From assembly GCF_954871325.1 (NCBI RefSeq), contig NC_088775.1, positions 44,741,561 through 44,805,560 of the forward strand: a stretch of DNA of 64,000 nt, read 5' to 3'. Below the pieces are notes generated by a model. It was given only the letters and a program-made list of their open reading frames with translations. It did not search any database and was not told where the DNA came from. Below, one piece after another: positions 58,901 to 64,000 of this stretch (position 1 is its first letter; each line of letters opens with the position of its first letter). Origin of the DNA: Gordionus sp. m RMFG-2023. Lineage: Eukaryota; Nematomorpha; Gordioida; Chordodea; Parachordodidae. Made by a program: the position numbers and the translations under genes.

Positions 58901-60460
58901 GCCGAAACGGCAAAGGTATAATGATAAATTGTTTGAAAAATTTGATCATCTTATAAAATAATGAATCTATTTTAAATACTCTTTTGCAAATTAATATTTC
59001 AACTCCTATTAAAAATACTAGTCTCTCTTTCCCTATCGATGCCAAAAATGGGCTAATACTAATATTAAAGTTTGATTATTATTATTAATTCTCATTTTTA
59101 TTAATTGTAAATATGCATTCTTATTATATGCATATGATAGCTTCTTCACATATAAATAAAAAACTGTATTTTATAAATTATTCTAATTTAATTGGTAATG
59201 ATAATGTAATAGTATCTTGTATTTAAGATACTCTATTTTAGCAAAAGTTACTAGTATCTGTATCTAAGATTCATTTTTTTATAAAGAATCTGTTCCCGGA
59301 CCTATTCAACTCTGCAGGTAGAGAGATTTTTGATCAAATTTAAAAAAAAAAATTTTTTTATAGTAATTTTTATGCATAAAAAATAATTCAAGATGAAATC
59401 AAAAATTAAAAAAATTTTTCAAGATTTTTTTCAAACTGATAATATTTGATGTTCTTTAAATATATTTTCCTGCAAATATCACGAGTCCTTAACATTATAT
59501 ATATATAATTTTCCTCAACCTTTTAGTAAAAATCATCATGCTTGACATAAAGTAATGGGATTTTCAACAGGTTTCTATCATTCATAATATAGGCGGCTTT
59601 ATTTTTATTTGTCTTATTTCATCAAAGTTATTTTTATAAGAAAACATGAAAGCCTTAGCCAAAGTATATTTATGGTTGTCAGGAATTAACAGCGATATTA
59701 TATATTGCTGTAAAAAATATCTAATATTGCAATTACTGGACATAACAAATTTCCTATAAAAATATCTTTATCTAGAATGCAGGGATGACCGTCGAGCTTA
59801 TAAAAATAAATTTCATTATGTATTCCAGTACAAATAGTTTCTAATAACGAAACGAATTCTTATTTATAAATTTTTAAAGATTACAGTAAAATAAAACATT
59901 AATAACCTCATTCCGGTTGGTCAATTACTACGATAAGCCAAAAATACATTTTATACAAATTATCCAATACATATCGAAAAATATTTTGTAAAGTTGCCCC
60001 GCCCCAATTTTTTTGGCCATAAGATCTGATAGAAATAGGGTTGGAAAAATTTTGGTTAATGAAATACCCCAAACGTTACAATAGACACGTCATTACTAAA
60101 GATAATACCAAATTAGCACCCTAGAACGAAATGGGATCTAATATTAGAAACCCTTTTTTCTTCTTCCACTTTTGATATTTTTAATTACTTGTTTTGTTTT
60201 CTAATAATATTCTAATTCTTATATATGTAGTCGATATACATAATAGTTTTTATAATTTAAAACAATATGCCAAAGCATTTAAAAATATGCAAATAAAATT
60301 GAATCGAGTAACTTTCTATTTACCATTAAAATAGACAAATTTGCCTTGCGTACAGAGGATTTTATTTTTCTAAATAATTTATTTGTAGGAAGATTTATAC
60401 GTAGACGAAGATTCCGAACTTTCAATTGAAGAAATGGTCAAGCAAATCAAAAATTTATAA
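28936..60460 (+). CDS. UBA5: UBA5, E1 activating enzyme for UFM1 (10 exons, 367 residues)
   Basis: UBA5 adenylates UFM1, holds it as a thioester and passes it to the E2 UFC1, in the cytosol and at the ER surface. Exons: 28936-28988, 29034-29079, 29311-29400, 38901-39010, 39830-39980, 40175-40279, 47451-47578, 48930-49156, 49256-49377, 60389-60460. All introns are GT-AG and all phases join (1104 nt with stop). Visible features: nucleotide-binding GVGGVG at residues 44-49, [13 protein letters not shown] at 67-79, zinc pairs C183/C186 and C260/C265, active-site Cys207 in GVCAASLPT, the UFM1/ATG8-interacting NEWGITV at 301-307, and the UFC1-binding tail [12 protein letters not shown]. From the first zinc pair through the second, numbering runs 43 behind human UBA5 (C226, C250, C303, C308). 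The N-terminus is about 40 residues shorter than in human or fly; an upstream exon cannot be excluded. Confidence 0.95.
29034..29079 (+). CDS. UBA5: UBA5 exon 2 (residues 18-33)
   Basis: A TTTTAG acceptor opens into [15 protein letters not shown], nearly identical to fly (RLMALQRMNIVKNYE). Donor GTTTAC; phase 0 end. Confidence 0.95.
29311..29400 (+). CDS. UBA5: UBA5 exon 3 (residues 34-63), nucleotide-binding loop
   Basis: A TTCTTTTAG acceptor opens the exon, which encodes [20 protein letters not shown] and RCGIGK, the Rossmann-like ATP-binding glycine loop. Donor GTAAAA; 90 nt, phase 0 at both ends. Confidence 0.96.
29401..30471. other. UBA5 intron 3, first part: degenerate repeats
   Basis: Two GC-richer patches break the AT-rich sequence: 29575-29830 (GGGCCTGCATGCTGGGT, GGCTGGGCTGG) and 29995-30330 (CAGGTCAGACTCAG, GCCAGGCTAGGCTC, ending GCCAGGCCTCT). 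Both look like old hAT-MITE remains with poorly kept ends; the second may span 29995-30326. No coding potential. Confidence 0.4.
30472..30694. mobile_element. 223-bp hAT-type MITE (TAGTGTTG family, copy 2)
   Basis: Ends TAGTGTTGTTAAACGGCTCG and inverse, flanked by exact 8-bp copies ATCCTGAC at 30464-30471 and 30695-30702. Arms hold GCTAACTCAATATTTTAGCC and its inverse. Inserted in UBA5 intron 3. Confidence 0.92.
30695..31352. other. UBA5 intron 3, no feature recognised
   Basis: AT-rich intronic DNA with no repeat boundaries or coding blocks that I can support. Confidence 0.4.
31353..32503. mobile_element. 1.15-kb element with GGCTGCATCC terminal inverted repeats
   Basis: The ends GGCTGCATCCAAAA and TTTTTGGATGCAGCC are inverted copies. 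A further GGCTGCATCA lies at about 31894. A TA flank on each side would suit a Tc1/mariner-like or other TA-target element, but it could be chance. No transposase was recognised. Confidence 0.6.
32681..33596 (+). mobile_element. 916-bp decayed hAT with 8-bp target duplication
   Basis: The element begins CAATGTTGTTAAAG and ends GCTATACATTG, flanked by CTGCGAAC at 32673-32680 and 33597-33604. Near 33370-33425 it encodes [15 protein letters not shown], the hAT dimerisation motif. Subterminal blocks (TAGCTACTTTAAAA and inverse) face each other. It may have inserted into an older element, since CAGGGCTGCGAACC to its left and GGTTTGAGTTCAGGTT to its right look like the ends of a hAT-type repeat. 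Confidence 0.85.
33605..34610. other. UBA5 intron 3, no feature recognised
   Basis: Apart from GTTCAGG-type sequence at 33605-33670, which may be the remaining end of the element hit by the hAT, the stretch is AT-rich and featureless to me. Confidence 0.4.
34611..35215 (+). repeat. Left long terminal inverted repeat
   Basis: Pairs with 37115-37684. It includes TCGATAACTTTTCGGCCCGA at the outer end and ATAACGTGTTTTGTTATAAT at the inner end. Confidence 0.85.
35246..35512. mobile_element. 267-bp hAT-type MITE with GGCCCGG blocks (copy A)
   Basis: Ends TAGAGATTTGCA and TGCAGATCACTA are flanked by exact CTTATTAT at 35238-35245 and 35513-35520. Arms carry TTAGGCCCGGACGGGCTTTG and GGACCGAGCCGGGCTTG. 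A longer relative in the other orientation lies at about 42874-43273. Confidence 0.9.
35800..37020 (+). pseudogene. Transposase-like gene of the long-TIR transposon, decayed
   Basis: Segments in order: [18 protein letters not shown] (CxxC finger); [19 protein letters not shown] (36121-36339); [18 protein letters not shown] followed by [20 protein letters not shown] (36412-36708); [20 protein letters not shown] (from 36683); and [13 protein letters not shown] near 36930. I recall this order from an uncharacterised protein family of long-TIR elements in insects and cnidarians; the WW-LG region looks Tudor- or chromo-like. No catalytic triad could be assigned. The pieces change frame several times. 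Confidence 0.55.
37115..37684 (-). repeat. Right long terminal inverted repeat
   Basis: Inverse of 34611-35215, ending GGTATTGAATTACCC. Confidence 0.85.
37996..38196. mobile_element. 201-bp hAT-type MITE (TAGTGTTG family, copy 3)
   Basis: Ends TAGTGTTGTTAAACGACTCG and TTAACAACACTA with the same internal blocks as copies at 11093 and 30472, but more diverged. The flanks GGGTCCAT and GGTCCAAT look like a decayed 8-bp duplication. It lies in UBA5 intron 3. Confidence 0.85.
38197..38900. other. End of UBA5 intron 3
   Basis: AT-rich intronic DNA leading to the exon 4 acceptor; no gene or repeat recognised. Confidence 0.5.
38901..39010 (+). CDS. UBA5: UBA5 exon 4 (residues 64-99)
   Basis: A TTTTTCATAG acceptor follows the 9.5-kb intron 3. 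The exon encodes [18 protein letters not shown] and [16 protein letters not shown], the conserved adenylation-domain stretch that contacts ATP and magnesium. It ends two bases into an Arg codon; donor GTTAAA is weak but in place. Confidence 0.95.
39011..39829. other. UBA5 intron 4, with a possible solo LTR
   Basis: At about 39450-39695 the sequence starts TTGGTGTTAATG and ends GCAACACCAA and has a TATA-box-like GGTATATAAGAC near 39600, flanked by CATAT on both sides. This could be a solo LTR of a copia-type element. No internal retroelement sequence is present. The rest of the intron is unremarkable. Confidence 0.35.
39830..39980 (+). CDS. UBA5: UBA5 exon 5 (residues 100-150)
   Basis: The exon encodes [20 protein letters not shown] and [18 protein letters not shown], matching the family's [17 protein letters not shown] block. 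The Arg codon is completed by its first base. Donor GTAAAT. Confidence 0.95.
40175..40279 (+). CDS. UBA5: UBA5 exon 6 (residues 151-185)
   Basis: The exon encodes [20 protein letters not shown] and GHIQYIKPG, ending TACFA with the first zinc cysteine (C183). Donor GTAAGT is a consensus match. Phase 0 at both ends. Confidence 0.96.
40280..42873. other. UBA5 intron 6, first part
   Basis: At 40483-40770 a GCGA-centred motif (ATCGCGAA, AACCGCGAAT, TATCGCGAATCC) recurs every 20-35 bases. From 40870 to 42110 the sequence begins with GGGGACATTTTGATTCAAG and a C-run, and contains ATTGACTGGCAAAACTGATT-type blocks also found in the hAT at 45575-47275, so it may be a related decayed element. 42110-42870 shows nothing I can name. 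Confidence 0.45.
40483..40770. repeat. Degenerate minisatellite with CGCGAA cores
   Basis: Roughly ten to twelve copies of TTATCGCGAA / TCGTGAAA variants at irregular 20-35-base spacing. Another small cluster lies at 42030-42095. Confidence 0.65.
42874..43273. mobile_element. 400-bp hAT-type MITE with GGCCCGG blocks (copy B)
   Basis: Left TTGATCTGCATTGGGCC and right GGGCCTGC..TTGCAGATCTCTA are inverted ends of the family seen at 35246-35512. It keeps several GGCCCGACCC-type blocks near both ends. The 8-bp flanks do not match clearly. Confidence 0.75.
43274..45566. other. UBA5 intron 6, middle part, no gene seen
   Basis: At 43290-43470 TTTTGTCC/GGACAAAA and TGTCTTTTTGTTC motifs recur, a decayed repeat. 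A short direct duplication (CCAATTTACATATTTTAAAG, twice) lies at about 44338-44385. A GC-richer patch at 44868-44910 (GGGTTCCTAGGCCTCCCACT) may be a transposon end. No coding block could be supported. Confidence 0.4.
45575..47275. mobile_element. 1.7-kb non-autonomous hAT with 8-bp target duplication
   Basis: Ends CAGTGGCGTAGGCACGG and CTTGGCTACGCCACTG are flanked by exact CATCCTGA at 45567-45574 and 47276-47283. It has a C-run just inside the left end. No transposase; instead the inside has degenerate blocks like GGCTGGCGAAATTGATTAA and GGCACTAAATATTAACG repeated at irregular 200-300-bp intervals. Inserted in UBA5 intron 6 about 175 bp before exon 7. Confidence 0.92.
47451..47578 (+). CDS. 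UBA5: UBA5 exon 7 (residues 186-227), active-site cysteine
   Basis: It starts [15 protein letters not shown], completing the CxxC zinc pair with C186, and holds [18 protein letters not shown] with the thioester-forming Cys207. It ends two bases into a Lys codon before GTTACT. Confidence 0.96.
47680..47945. mobile_element. 266-bp hAT-type MITE in UBA5 intron 7
   Basis: TAGAGATGAATATTTTGACTC at the left is matched by ATTACGGTTCATCTCTA at the right. Inner AAAGAACCGGCTATTTAAAA adds GC-richer sequence. The 8-bp flanks are not clearly identical. Confidence 0.7.
47946..48929. other. Rest of UBA5 intron 7
   Basis: AT-rich intronic sequence with no repeat or coding signal that I can support. Confidence 0.4.
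48930..49156 (+). CDS. UBA5: UBA5 exon 8 (residues 228-303), second zinc pair and interaction motif
   Basis: A TTTTTTCAG acceptor leads into [20 protein letters not shown] and [16 protein letters not shown], the second zinc pair C260/C265. After a divergent acidic linker it reaches SSNEW at the start of the UFM1/ATG8-interacting motif. The donor follows TGGG, so splicing to exon 9 gives NEWGITV. Reading through instead would end in a stop after 17 residues. Confidence 0.93.
49256..49377 (+). CDS. UBA5: UBA5 exon 9 (residues 304-344)
   Basis: After a 99-bp intron the exon reads [20 protein letters not shown] and [11 protein letters not shown], close to the human ...LPEGITVAYTI and fly ...GEGLRLAYEAP linker. 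The GTATAA after TTG at 49375-49377 acts as donor. If it were not used, the frame would stop at once (TAA at 49381-49383) and lose the UFC1-binding tail. Confidence 0.88.
49378..50382. other. Start of UBA5 intron 9, with a hAT-like end
   Basis: Intronic DNA. From about 49880 the sequence has GATGCTAACCCGGCAAAATT and repeated GGGTTTGGTT / GGGTTCAGTTCAGG blocks; partly inverse blocks (GAACTCGGGTTCAG, CCCGAGTTCGG) occur near 50370-50405. This looks like a decayed hAT-type repeat whose right end abuts the retroelement remnant. Confidence 0.45.
50383..52250 (-). pseudogene. Retroelement gag and protease remnant (fossil)
   Basis: On the minus strand a charged coiled-coil-like region (near 51750, [19 protein letters not shown]) is followed by several CCHC-type zinc knuckles, the clearest [17 protein letters not shown] near 51580 and [13 protein letters not shown] near 51340. 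After that comes a retroviral-type protease with [11 protein letters not shown] and DTG near 51020. A 115-codon asparagine- and lysine-rich frame follows at 50383-50730. Order and motifs point to an LTR-type retroelement, but no reverse transcriptase or LTR was found. It is broken in several places and lies antisense in UBA5 intron 9. Confidence 0.6.
52251..53057. other. UBA5 intron 9, no feature recognised
   Basis: Very AT-rich; possibly flank of the retroelement remnant. No LTR-like pair was found. Confidence 0.4.
53066..54286 (-). mobile_element. 1.2-kb decayed hAT with GGTTCGG-rich ends
   Basis: Left CAGGGATCCAAACCGAAAC and right GGTTCGGTTTGGATCCCT are inverted ends; both are followed inward by repeated GGTTCGGTTCAGG blocks. 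Flanks CAAATTAC (53058-53065) and CAATTAC (from 54287) resemble an 8-bp duplication with one base lost. On the minus strand near 53490 [16 protein letters not shown] recalls the hAT dimerisation motif, and the opposite end resembles the BED-finger side. Confidence 0.75.
54619..55084 (-). pseudogene. hAT remnant with dimerisation motif
   Basis: The end TAGAGTTGTTACGGTATCTA at 54619 resembles the CAGAGTTGTTAAA family. On the minus strand near 54800-54860 the protein reads [18 protein letters not shown], a hAT C-terminal block. The remnant is cut on its right by the hAT at 55093; its other end was not found. Confidence 0.65.
55780..55968 (+). pseudogene. hAT transposase, catalytic aspartate region
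   Basis: The segment reads [20 protein letters not shown] followed by ISAFKDD, the hAT block with a catalytic aspartate in VSDNGAN. The upstream block ([14 protein letters not shown], near 55700) shows the first conserved aspartate region. Frame changes separate the parts. Confidence 0.75.
56060..56349 (+). pseudogene. hAT transposase, middle region
   Basis: [19 protein letters not shown] followed by [19 protein letters not shown] and then [10 protein letters not shown] matches the WNS..M..R and later L.PF...T..L..D..PTI.. blocks of hAT proteins. Confidence 0.8.
56770..56960 (+). pseudogene. hAT transposase, dimerisation region
   Basis: [18 protein letters not shown] and then [20 protein letters not shown] with EERRTQL give the hAT C-terminal signature (W......P.L...A...L..PASS..SER.FS). 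A stop follows RTQLK. Confidence 0.82.
57239..57842. other. UBA5 intron 9, no feature recognised
   Basis: AT-rich sequence between two hAT elements; it may include the lost right side of the remnant at 54619. Confidence 0.4.
57851..59314 (+). mobile_element. 1.5-kb decayed hAT, relative of 20215-22349
   Basis: Ends CAGAGTTTGGCAGTACCGCG and CCTATTCAACTCTG with TAGGTAGA (57843-57850) and CAGGTAGA (59315-59322) as a 7-of-8 target duplication. Subterminal GTATCTTTT / AGATACTAGTATCTG blocks match the style of the element at 20215. Near 58860-58950 it encodes [18 protein letters not shown], close to RLFSFANMVNRPNRQRLN of that element, confirming kinship. Confidence 0.85.
58427..58678 (+). pseudogene. 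Internal frame of the decayed hAT
   Basis: An 83-codon frame with [20 protein letters not shown] and [20 protein letters not shown] lies upstream of the dimerisation motif. By position it corresponds to the hAT insertion domain, but similarity is weak. Confidence 0.4.
59323..60388. other. End of UBA5 intron 9
   Basis: AT-rich intronic DNA; no repeat or gene recognised. The acceptor for exon 10 ends it. Confidence 0.5.
60389..60460 (+). CDS. UBA5: UBA5 exon 10 (residues 345-367), UFC1-binding tail
   Basis: An ATTTATTTGTAG acceptor opens into [11 protein letters not shown] and [12 protein letters not shown], then TAA. The ending matches human SLEDLMAKMKNM, the short helix that recruits the E2 UFC1. 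It lies 11 kb beyond exon 9 across a transposon-filled intron, with phase 0 on both sides. Confidence 0.88.
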   Translation, partial: EDLYVDEDSELSIEEMVKQIKNL

Positions 60461-60557
60461 AAAGCAAGTTTATCGCCAATTAATCGATAATTCCTTCTTT
60501 ATTTATATACATATAAATGTGAATATAAAACATCATAAATATATCGGAGAACCTAAA

Positions 60558-60563
60558 AATAAA
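60558..60563 (+). promoter_or_regulatory. Candidate UBA5 polyadenylation signal
   Basis: AATAAA lies 98 bases after the stop codon. In such AT-rich DNA the hexamer is common by chance, so support is positional only. Confidence 0.45.
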
Positions 60564-60985
60564 AAGCATGATTCTCTTTCTGTTGATGATATAAAAATAG
60601 TAAAGAATTAAATTAAATTCATTTTACGGTAAATAGGCAAATTTTGAACGTTAACCTATTTTTTTTAACGACGCGTTCGTTTTTAAATATATTTTATCTT
60701 ACATAACTGTTTTCTTCAAGTATTTTTCAGCACTTCCTTTCTGACAGTTATATTTAACTATTACTATACTTAAGTTTATAAATTATTTATATATAGATAT
60801 ATCTGATAGTTAGGATTCTGATGTTATATCTTTGCCATGGCCTAATTACAATATGTATTTCAGTTTTTAACTAATATGCATCACATTTTTCATTTAGCTA
60901 TTTGACGCCAATAACAATAATATTACTCAAATTAAAAAAAAATACTTAGCTTATTGCTAATCATTATTAGATGCGTTAATAGATG
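60564..60985. other. Intergenic stretch after UBA5
   Basis: About 420 bp of AT-rich sequence between the UBA5 tail and the next transposon; no feature seen. Confidence 0.45.
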
Positions 60986-61358
60986 CAGGGCCGTAGCTAA
61001 GGGGGGCCCGCCCCCCCACAAAAAAAATTCCCCTGCCCCCCCCCCCTCCAATTTAAATTTTTTTTTAGAATTGATTATTTTTAATATAAATTTTGAATAT
61101 TTATTCAAAAATATTCAAAAAACATGTCTATTTAGAATTGATTATTTTTATATTTTTAAAATAAATTTTGAATATTTATTCTACAAACATGTCCAGTTTG
61201 TAAATTTTTTTCTATCCTGTTTTATTTTTACCCAATATTAAATTATTCATTCATTTTTTTTTCATTTGTTTTTGTTGTGTATAACAATCTTTATAGGTAT
61301 CACATTTATATTATAATATATAACCAGTTATTTTATTTTACAGCGTTTATTTTAAATT

Positions 61359-61487
61359 ATGAAGAAACAATCAGTTATTAACTCTTATTTCAAGTTAAAG
61401 TTAAACAAATGTCAAGCAACATCACTTCTACAAACTACTAGTAATACTACATCAGAAATTTCAGAAACTGATTCTTCTCATAGTTAG
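61359..61487 (+). CDS. hAT transposase, probable first exon
   Basis: ATG at 61359 starts MKKQSVINSYFKLKLNKCQA, a typical N-terminus of ZMYM/TTF-type hAT proteins (MKKQ.TI.SFF). The frame ends at 61487, but a GTTAGT donor at 61483 suggests splicing onward. Confidence 0.6.
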   Translation: MKKQSVINSYFKLKLNKCQATSLLQTTSNTTSEISETDSSHS

Positions 61488-61667
61488 TATAAATTTATAT
61501 TATTATTTCATGACTTATATGATATTGATTTAGGCCATACCTATATATTATTATTTCATATATATTTATTTTATATAAATAAGAGACAGGCATTTATTAT
61601 TAATATTATCATTTTTGTATAATAATTTTAATTATTAAAATAAATATATTCACTCATATTTCAAGAT

Positions 61668-61907
61668 ATGAATGAAGCTAATAATTTGGAAAATGATCCT
61701 CACTACACTCAGGAGGAGAAGATGGTAAATAGTTTAAAATTTAACCCAAATTTTTCTATTTATATATTTTTGACAATATCAATTGGAGTAGGAGATTATG
61801 GTGTTTCATTATTACATTTTGATTTTAAAACAAATAAAGACGAAGAGACTCAATCATCGTCATCTAGCAGCTCAGTCTCTCATTGTCAAGAGGCAACTAG
61901 TAATTGA
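61668..61907 (+). CDS. hAT transposase, probable N-terminal linker exons
   Basis: An open frame from NEANNLENDPHYTQEEKM continues to ETQSSSSSSSVSHCQEATSN, low-complexity and acidic. A donor-like ATGGTAAATAG at about 61720 suggests that part of it is intronic. The exact exon limits are uncertain. Confidence 0.4.
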   Translation: MNEANNLENDPHYTQEEKMVNSLKFNPNFSIYIFLTISIGVGDYGVSLLHFDFKTNKDEETQSSSSSSSVSHCQEATSN

Positions 61908-62033
61908 TTTATAAATATAAAAATATTATATTTTTTGTTATTCTTTAAAGATATAATGTTTATGACCTTTTTCTAGTTTTTAATACTGAATATCTATAAT
62001 TTTACTGACCAACTTTACTGATAATCTTCATCA

Positions 62034-62090
62034 GGGTTGGGCACTACAGTATAGCAAATACTTGTATCTTAAATACAAGATAAATTTTGT
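62034..62090. repeat. Fragment of the GTATCTT-type hAT end
   Basis: CAGGGTTGGGCACTACAGTA followed by TACTTGTATCTTAAATACAA matches the end of the element at 20215. It lies in a probable intron of the TTF-finger transposase; no second end was seen. Confidence 0.6.
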
Positions 62091-62189
62091 GTTTGTTCAT
62101 TCAGCATGCCCTTCCTTCGCCCATCCTGATGACCATTATTATTTATGACCCTTTCCCTCATTACAATTTATTAATTATTATATTTTTAG

Positions 62190-62762
62190 TGTCAAAAAAG
62201 TCCTCTAATGGTTCAATTCAAATCCCAGGTGACCTTGGCCAGAACAAATCAAATTAAACAATTACGCGAAAAAAGATATCCATAGAAGGCAAAGATCATT
62301 TCAAAAATCTTGGTATAGAGGCCGAGACTGGTTGAGTATAGTGTAGAAGCTGACGCTGCCTTTTGTTTTCCATGTAGGAAATACTTGTGTAATCCAAGTG
62401 ATGAATTTGGACAAACGGGATTCATAAATTGGAAAAATGCGTTAGCTGCCAAGAAGAGACTGCTAAAACACGAGAGCTCAAAAGCTCATTTAAATTCAAT
62501 TACAATATGGCATGATAAAAATCAAAATATAAACAAAGGTACAGAAATAACTAAAATGTTGGTGGGTGATCAAATTAATCGTAATCAATATTATATAAAA
62601 TCAGTATTTGATTTGATGCTATTTCTTAGCATACAAGAGCTACCTTTCCGTGGAACTGGTTCAACAATTATTACGGATGCTGCAAAAGATGAAAACATAA
62701 TTTATTCTTCTGGGCTATTTATAGCAATGTTTTCCTACACCACCAAAAAGACCCTGAATTAA
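62190..62762 (+). CDS. hAT transposase, TTF zinc-finger region
   Basis: After a TATTTTTAG acceptor the sequence reads NGSIQIPGDLGQ, then RSFQKSWYRGRDWL, then (after a small frame change near 62335) EADAAFCFPCRKYLCNP, GFINWKNALAAKKRLLKHES and SKAHLNS. The CxxC...H pattern and the downstream NRNQYYIKSVFDLMLFLSIQ and ELPFRG are standard in TTF-type hAT proteins and ZMYM1 relatives. The frame ends near 62760. Confidence 0.75.
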
Positions 62763-63183
62763 ATAAAATTATGAAATTTATACCCCAAAATGCCCAGTAT
62801 ACATTACCACAGATTCAAAACGAAGTAATATCCATTATGGCAGATATGGTGCTTGAACATATTTCAGACAAATATAATAAAAATGAGATGCCTTTTTTTG
62901 TCTTAAGGCTGATGAGACAAAAGATGCCTCAGGTTGTGAAAACCTGAGCATAATAATTCGCTATATTTTTTCTGAAGAAATCCAAGAAAATTTAATAGGA
63001 ATCATTAATTTAGAGTGTCTTTCTGCTGAAAGCATTACAGATTGCATTTTAAAGCAACTTAATGATCTAAATATTAATTCAGCTAATATAATAAGCCAGG
63101 CATATGATGTGCAAACGTTATGTCTAGCCGAAATGGAGGAGTGCAAACACTTCTTCAAAAAAAATTAAATAAAAATGTTCCTT
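62763..63183 (+). CDS. hAT transposase, catalytic region
   Basis: Segments read NAQYTLPQIQNEVISIMADM, then ADETKDASGCENLSIIIRYI with the first aspartate, then ESITDCILKQLNDLNINSAN. SQAYD and NGGVQTLLQKKLNKN follow, as in the family's GQ.YDGA..MSG..GGVQ block. Small frame changes occur near 62905 and 63115. Confidence 0.7.
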
Positions 63184-63568
63184 TTATACATTGCTACAAC
63201 CACAAGTTGCATCTTGTGGTTCAAATTGGTATAATAATATTGTTATTATTTCTAATTTTTTTAATTTATCAAATGCATTGTATAATTTTTTCAGGCGTTT
63301 TAACGTATCCTGTAAATATACAGGCCACACCCTTAAGAAACTTTTAGACCAGAGGTGGACTGGTCATTTGGAAACATCTCGCATTATTTATGATAATTTT
63401 GAGGCTATTGGTGAAGTATTATTTTACTTTTCAAATAGAACTCTTAATTCAGAGGTTTCAATTCATGATTCAGTCGAAGCCTCTGGTCTTTTATCTCAAT
63501 GTATTAATATAAATTACATTATATTAGCGATCATAATTTATGAGATATTAATTACAATGATCCATTAA
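63120..63568 (+). CDS. hAT transposase, C/HxxH and WTG region
   Basis: FIHCYNHKLHLVVQIG is the family's HC.AH.LNL block; LKKLLDQRWTGHLETSRII follows in the next frame with the tryptophan block. A frame change near 63230 lies between them. Confidence 0.75.
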
Positions 63569-63600
63569 ATAAGTATCTACAATCAGTAGGTACTAATCTA

Positions 63601-63933
63601 GTGGATGCTAAAAATTGTATTGATTCTACTATCAATATATTAAAAAATAAAAGAAGTGATAATTATTTTGCTTTGATTATGATTAAGGCTGAAAAACTTT
63701 TATCAAAATTTAATCTTACTCCCCAAAAATCATCACGGGTACGTAAAACGCCTAAAAATTTCCAAGATTTTTTAGTTGATAGCAAACTAGAATTCGATTG
63801 TGAAAAAGACTCCAATTGGAGTTCTTTAAAAAGGATATATTATGAAATTATAGATAACTTTGTGGATCGTTTTTTAGACCGATTTACAGAATTTAATCTT
63901 TTTTCATCTTTTAATACATTGTCCCCACCTTGA
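63601..63933 (+). CDS. hAT transposase, insertion-domain segment
   Basis: The 110-codon frame includes MDAKNCIDSTINILKNKRSD and RIYYEIIDNFVDRFLDRF, the stretch between the catalytic blocks and the C-terminal dimerisation motif in relatives. It ends at a TGA at 63931-63933; the remaining C-terminus should lie beyond the window. Confidence 0.65.
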   Translation: MDAKNCIDSTINILKNKRSDNYFALIMIKAEKLLSKFNLTPQKSSRVRKTPKNFQDFLVDSKLEFDCEKDSNWSSLKRIYYEIIDNFVDRFLDRFTEFNLFSSFNTLSPP

Positions 63934-64000
63934 CCCTGATTATTTTTTATCAGATAAAATGGCCCCATTAAAATCCCTGTTAAACTTAAATATGGAAACA

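Larger units (their letters stand above)
60986..64000 (+). mobile_element. TTF-finger hAT transposon, cut by the window end
   Basis: The left end CAGGGCCGTAGCTAAGG with following G and C runs is a GGCGTAGCTAAGG-type hAT terminus. A plus-strand transposase gene with probable introns occupies 61359 to beyond 63933. The right end lies outside the window, so neither completeness nor target duplication can be judged. Confidence 0.85.

Noticed and set aside
15427-60460. Functional link between the transposon OTU protease and the UFM1 enzyme UBA5
   Set aside because: Both concern ubiquitin-like biology, but they are over 10 kb apart, one lies in a mobile element and nothing in the sequence connects them.
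1-64000. tRNA, rRNA or snRNA genes
   Set aside because: No cloverleaf with A and B boxes or conserved rRNA/snRNA words could be recognised; only the tRNA-complementary primer site at 7468-7482 was found.

Overview
The window is nuclear DNA of a metazoan, AT-rich and crowded with transposons; an arthropod-like animal is plausible but is inferred only from the mix of transposon families. Evidence for a eukaryote is a spliced host gene with GT-AG introns and nested hAT, Mutator-like (MULE), Ty3/gypsy-like and DIRS-like elements. No bacterial operons, CRISPR arrays or RNA genes were seen.

Left part (1-12 kb): small terminal-inverted-repeat elements lead into one decayed MULE-like transposase gene (about 1.70-10.77 kb, + strand). 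It has been opened three times: by a 153-bp hAT-type MITE (8-bp target duplication), by a 5.7-kb Ty3/gypsy-like LTR retroelement lying on the minus strand, and by a 1.1-kb non-autonomous hAT (8-bp target duplication). A MITE nested in another MITE follows.

Middle (11.7-20.2 kb): a relatively GC-rich, broken DIRS-like retroelement is split by a 5919-bp MULE with a 9-bp target duplication. This MULE has about 590-bp terminal inverted repeats studded with ten copies each of a CGCTCGGCTA-type motif, and encodes an OTU-type cysteine protease joined to a DDE transposase. It is the strongest candidate for an unusual system in the window.

20.2-28.5 kb: a decayed hAT, then tandem repeats and a roughly 4.7-kb foldback element whose arms carry 7-8 repeats of 70-120 bp, several centred on the palindrome TGACAATTGTCA. 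It ends about 0.5 kb upstream of the host gene.

28.9-60.5 kb: the host gene UBA5, the E1 enzyme that activates UFM1. Ten exons with matching splice phases encode 367 residues and keep the nucleotide-binding loop, the active-site cysteine, both zinc-binding cysteine pairs, the UFM1/ATG8-interacting motif and the C-terminal UFC1-binding helix. The introns (45 bp to 11 kb) hold at least eleven transposon insertions; the exons look undamaged.

Right end (61.0-64.0 kb): a TTF-zinc-finger hAT transposon that runs off the window.
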